Positions 29,512 to 31,722 of a stretch of DNA of 31,722 nt are shown here, in pieces. This DNA is from Terana coerulea (taxonomy: Eukaryota; Basidiomycota; Agaricomycetes; Polyporales; Phanerochaetaceae). Under the pieces are notes generated by a model that saw nothing but the letters and a program-made list of their open reading frames with translations, did no database searches and was not told the origin of the DNA. Where the stretch lies: positions 1 through 31,722 of the forward strand of contig JAKOGH010000509.1 of assembly GCA_024811115.1 (NCBI GenBank). Direction: 5' to 3'. The translations under genes were made by a program, and so were the position numbers. Every line of letters starts with the position of its first letter. Within the stretch, counting starts at the first letter, position 1.

Positions 29512-29736
29512 TCGTGAGAGGGAGTGAGTGGATGATCGTGCAGGGGAGGACGTGAACTTCTGTTATACCGGCACAGGTACCAGTGGTAAAGCTTCTGGAA
29601 GACTTGCCTATTTTGGATTTTAGTGAGAGTGTGACGTCTGTGTCATTTCTGTGACTGTCACCCTCCGCCCCGTCCCGTGAGCCAACGAGCGGCTTAGTTT
29701 CAGTCAACGACCTCGTCGTCGCAGCCATCCACGACG
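29512..29736. promoter_or_regulatory. Shared upstream region between APH-like gene and complex I gene
   Basis: The two genes diverge with only about 225 bp between start codons. The right-hand ~150 bp (from 29583) is also present upstream of the pseudogene at 4365. That duplicate shows two base changes in the first 70 bp and a 7-bp ACTCGTG insertion near 4460. I see no clear TATA box; CCTCCGCCCCGTCCCGTGA is a GC-rich candidate element. Confidence 0.45.
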
Positions 29737-31632
29737 ATGTTCAGAGCATCGTCGTCAACGTCACGTACGTCTCACGCTACTTCCACCTGACGTGGCTCAC
29801 TCTTCCCCAAAGACGTAACTCGCCCTTTCCGGGCCAAGCTGCGCCGAAGCTTTGCGACGGTTTCCGACCCTCCTGTTCGCCAGTACGGCGGTTTGAAGGA
29901 TCAAGACCGCATATTCACAAATGCGTACTGCAGACATGACCATGGTATAAAGGGTGCCTTGGTGAGTAGATATTCCGTAAAGGGTCTTGCGAGTCCTCAT
30001 CCCTGTCGTGGTGAAGTCCCGAGGAGACTGGCACAAGACGAAGGAAATTCTCGGCAAGGGAGACAACTGGATTATCCAGACCATAAAGGACTCTGGCTTG
30101 CGGGGGCGCGGAGGTGCTGGTTTCCCTAGTGGTCTGAAGTGGAGTTTCATGAACAAGCCTGGCTGGGAGAAGGATCCGCGGCCGCGGTATCTTGTCGTGA
30201 ACGCAGATGAGGGAGAGCCCGGAACCTGCAAGGATCGGGAAATCTTGCGCGGAGACCCCCACAAGCTCATTGAAGGCTGCCTGGTCGCCGGCCGTGCCAT
30301 GAACGCCAGTGCCGCCTACATCTACATCCGTGGAGAGTTTTACCAAGAGGCCTCCCACGTCCAGCAAGCTATCAACGAAGCGTACAAGGCTGGATTCCTT
30401 GGCAAGGATGCTTGCGGCTCTGGATACTCCTTCGATGTGTACCTCCACCGCGGTGCCGGCGCGTACATTTGTGGAGAAGAGACGGCCCTGATCGAGAGTC
30501 TGGAGGGCAAGCAGGGCAAGCCCCGTCTCAAACCCCCGTTCCCCGCCGATGTCGGTCTTTTTGGATGCCCCACTACTGTCGCCAATGTCGAGACTGTTGC
30601 CGTCGCGCCCACCATCGTCCGCCGCGGCGCTCCCTGGTTCGCCGGCTTCGGTCGTGCTCGGAATCAGGGCACCAAGTTGTTCTGCATCAGCGGACATGTC
30701 AACAACCCCTGTGTCGTTGAGGAGGAGATGAGCATTCCGCTGAAGGACCTCATCGAGAAGCACTGTGGTGGCGTGATTGGTGGCTGGGACAACCTGCTCG
30801 GTATCATCCCTGGTGGCAGCTCCGTCCCCGTGTTACCCATCAAACAGTGCGGGGAAGTCCTGTGAGTACCTTGCTACCGTTACGCACGTGATGGTTCTGA
30901 CTCCCCATAGCATGGACTACGATTCCCTCAAGGATGCCCAGTCTGGTCTGGGTACTGGCGCTGTCATTGTTATGAACAAGAGCACCGACATCGTCGCTGC
31001 TATTGCTCGCTTTGCCCACGTACGTCCGGACCCTCAAGTGCTGTATGCGCTCTCTCTTACACGTCATTTTACCAGTTCTACAAGCATGAGTCGTGCGGTC
31101 AATGCACACCCTGCAGAGAGGGCACGACGTGGATGATGAACATGATGGATCGCTTCGTCGAGGGCCGGGGTCACCAGCGCGAGATCGACATGCTCCTCGA
31201 GCTCACGTAAGTCGCATTCGTTTTTACTCGAGATTCATATATTTATTGACGTCATTTCCAGGAAACAAATCGAGGGTCGTACAATTTGTGCGCTAGGAGA
31301 CGCTGCGGCATGGCCCATTCAGGGTCTTATGCGTCACTTCCGCCCTGAGGTTGAGAAGCGCATAGATGCCTTCCGCGCCGCGAATGGACCTGTACTGTTC
31401 GGTGGACGCCTGAAGACCGAGACCGACCCCACGCTCGCGCTCCCGGATAACCTTGGAGTGAACCTTCCCGAGCTTTCTGCACCATCCGCCCACTAGACTA
31501 CGTGGTGCATTGTCTATATTCGTATGCCGTACACAAAATAAACACATTTGGCGGAGCTTGCCCGCCGCTGGCAATCTGAGCGCTGTTGAAGATTCCGTGA
31601 TCTGAAAGGTTTATTCGACAGCACAGACATAC
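29583..31632 (+). repeat. Segmental duplicate of the complex I gene region (copy 2, intact)
   Basis: This is the partner of 4365-6270. It includes promoter, gene and 3' flank. The right boundary of homology is near 31632, where this copy reads CACAGACATACTGCTG and the other reads GTACCGACATGCGG. Confidence 0.9.
29737..31496 (+). CDS. NADH:ubiquinone oxidoreductase 51-kDa (NADH/FMN-binding) subunit, mitochondrial
   Basis: Six exons (29737-29764, 29813-29961, 30017-30861, 30911-31019, 31076-31206, 31262-31496) join in phase through five 48-56-bp GT-AG introns to give 498 residues, the usual length. The N-terminus ([20 protein letters not shown], then [10 protein letters not shown]) is Arg/Ser-rich, like a mitochondrial targeting signal. 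[16 protein letters not shown] (from residue 86) is the FMN/NADH-binding loop; [19 protein letters not shown] follows. [12 protein letters not shown] with Cys384, 387, 390 and later Cys430 (TICALGDAA) binds the N3 [4Fe-4S] cluster. The subunit oxidises NADH and passes electrons through FMN to iron-sulfur clusters in the complex I matrix arm. No lesions are seen. Confidence 0.97.
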
Positions 31633-31722
31633 TGCTGATGTGTTTTGCAGCTATTTGCAGCAATGATCAACTCCCCAACGAGGCGGACAAGAAGTTGCTA
31701 GCGTCCACGCTTTGTATCCGTG
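31497..31722 (+). other. 3' flank of the complex I gene; possible edge of another exon
   Basis: The 3' UTR runs on past the TAG and includes AAAATAAACACA near 31536, a plausible polyadenylation region. After the end of the duplicated segment, TGTTTTGCAG at 31639-31648 looks like an intron acceptor, and one plus-strand frame stays open to the window edge (SNDQLPNEADKKLLASTLCI). This could be an exon of the next gene, but it is too short to identify. Confidence 0.25.

Noticed and set aside
29915..30763. 282-codon minus-strand ORF
   Set aside because: It is antisense to exons 2-3 of the complex I gene, where plus-strand motifs and splice sites are unambiguous.
1..31722. CRISPR arrays, bacterial operons or riboswitches
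   Set aside because: Short GT-AG introns, LTR retroelements and a nuclear complex I gene show eukaryotic DNA; no regularly spaced short repeats were seen.

Overview
The window looks like nuclear DNA of an agaricomycete (basidiomycete) fungus. Introns are 44-65 bp GT-AG introns. The recognisable protein families (DUF6589, DUF6534, fungal BTB, APH-like kinases, and the family often mislabelled geranylgeranyl pyrophosphate synthetase) are the ones that expand in these genomes. Only one gene appears fully intact: the 51-kDa NADH/FMN subunit of mitochondrial complex I (29737-31496). Most of the rest is repeats, retroelements and broken genes.

Layout, left to right. 1-360 is AT-rich and has no CpG. 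About 460-1110 is a very CpG-rich minisatellite of ~155-bp units paired into 315-bp units. A tRNA-derived Pol III-like unit follows at 1520-1614, then a second CpG-free AT-rich block up to about 2460. A minus-strand BTB gene (2669-4239) is broken. 4365-6270 is a direct duplicate of the complex I gene segment at 29583-31632. It is a pseudogene, and a third ~105-bp piece of the same gene is joined to its right end. From about 6900 to 13289 lies a decayed Ty3/gypsy chromovirus-type retrotransposon without a visible right LTR. A full-length but dead Ty1/copia element (13290-19875) abuts it.

Right of the copia element is a minus-strand DUF6589 gene (19876-23029). It is truncated at the copia boundary, carries three frameshifts, and is interrupted by two non-autonomous DNA elements (20810-21155 and 21255-21736). 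Both elements sit between TA duplications, and removing either one exactly rejoins the DUF6589 reading frame. A plus-strand 'GGPS-like' gene (23358-24423) has one frameshift and one in-frame TAA; a truncated relative lies at 28330-28665. Between them is a many-exon DUF6534-type membrane protein gene (25878-27824) in CpG-poor sequence. An APH-like kinase gene (28718-29511, minus) with one apparent frameshift faces the intact complex I gene across a ~225-bp shared upstream region.

These genes do not form a pathway. The common thread is genome turnover: segmental duplication with a probable gene-conversion tract, nested transposons, and widespread C-to-T/G-to-A decay that produces stops and converts catalytic Asp codons to Asn. 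I found no CRISPR array, rRNA or complete tRNA gene.
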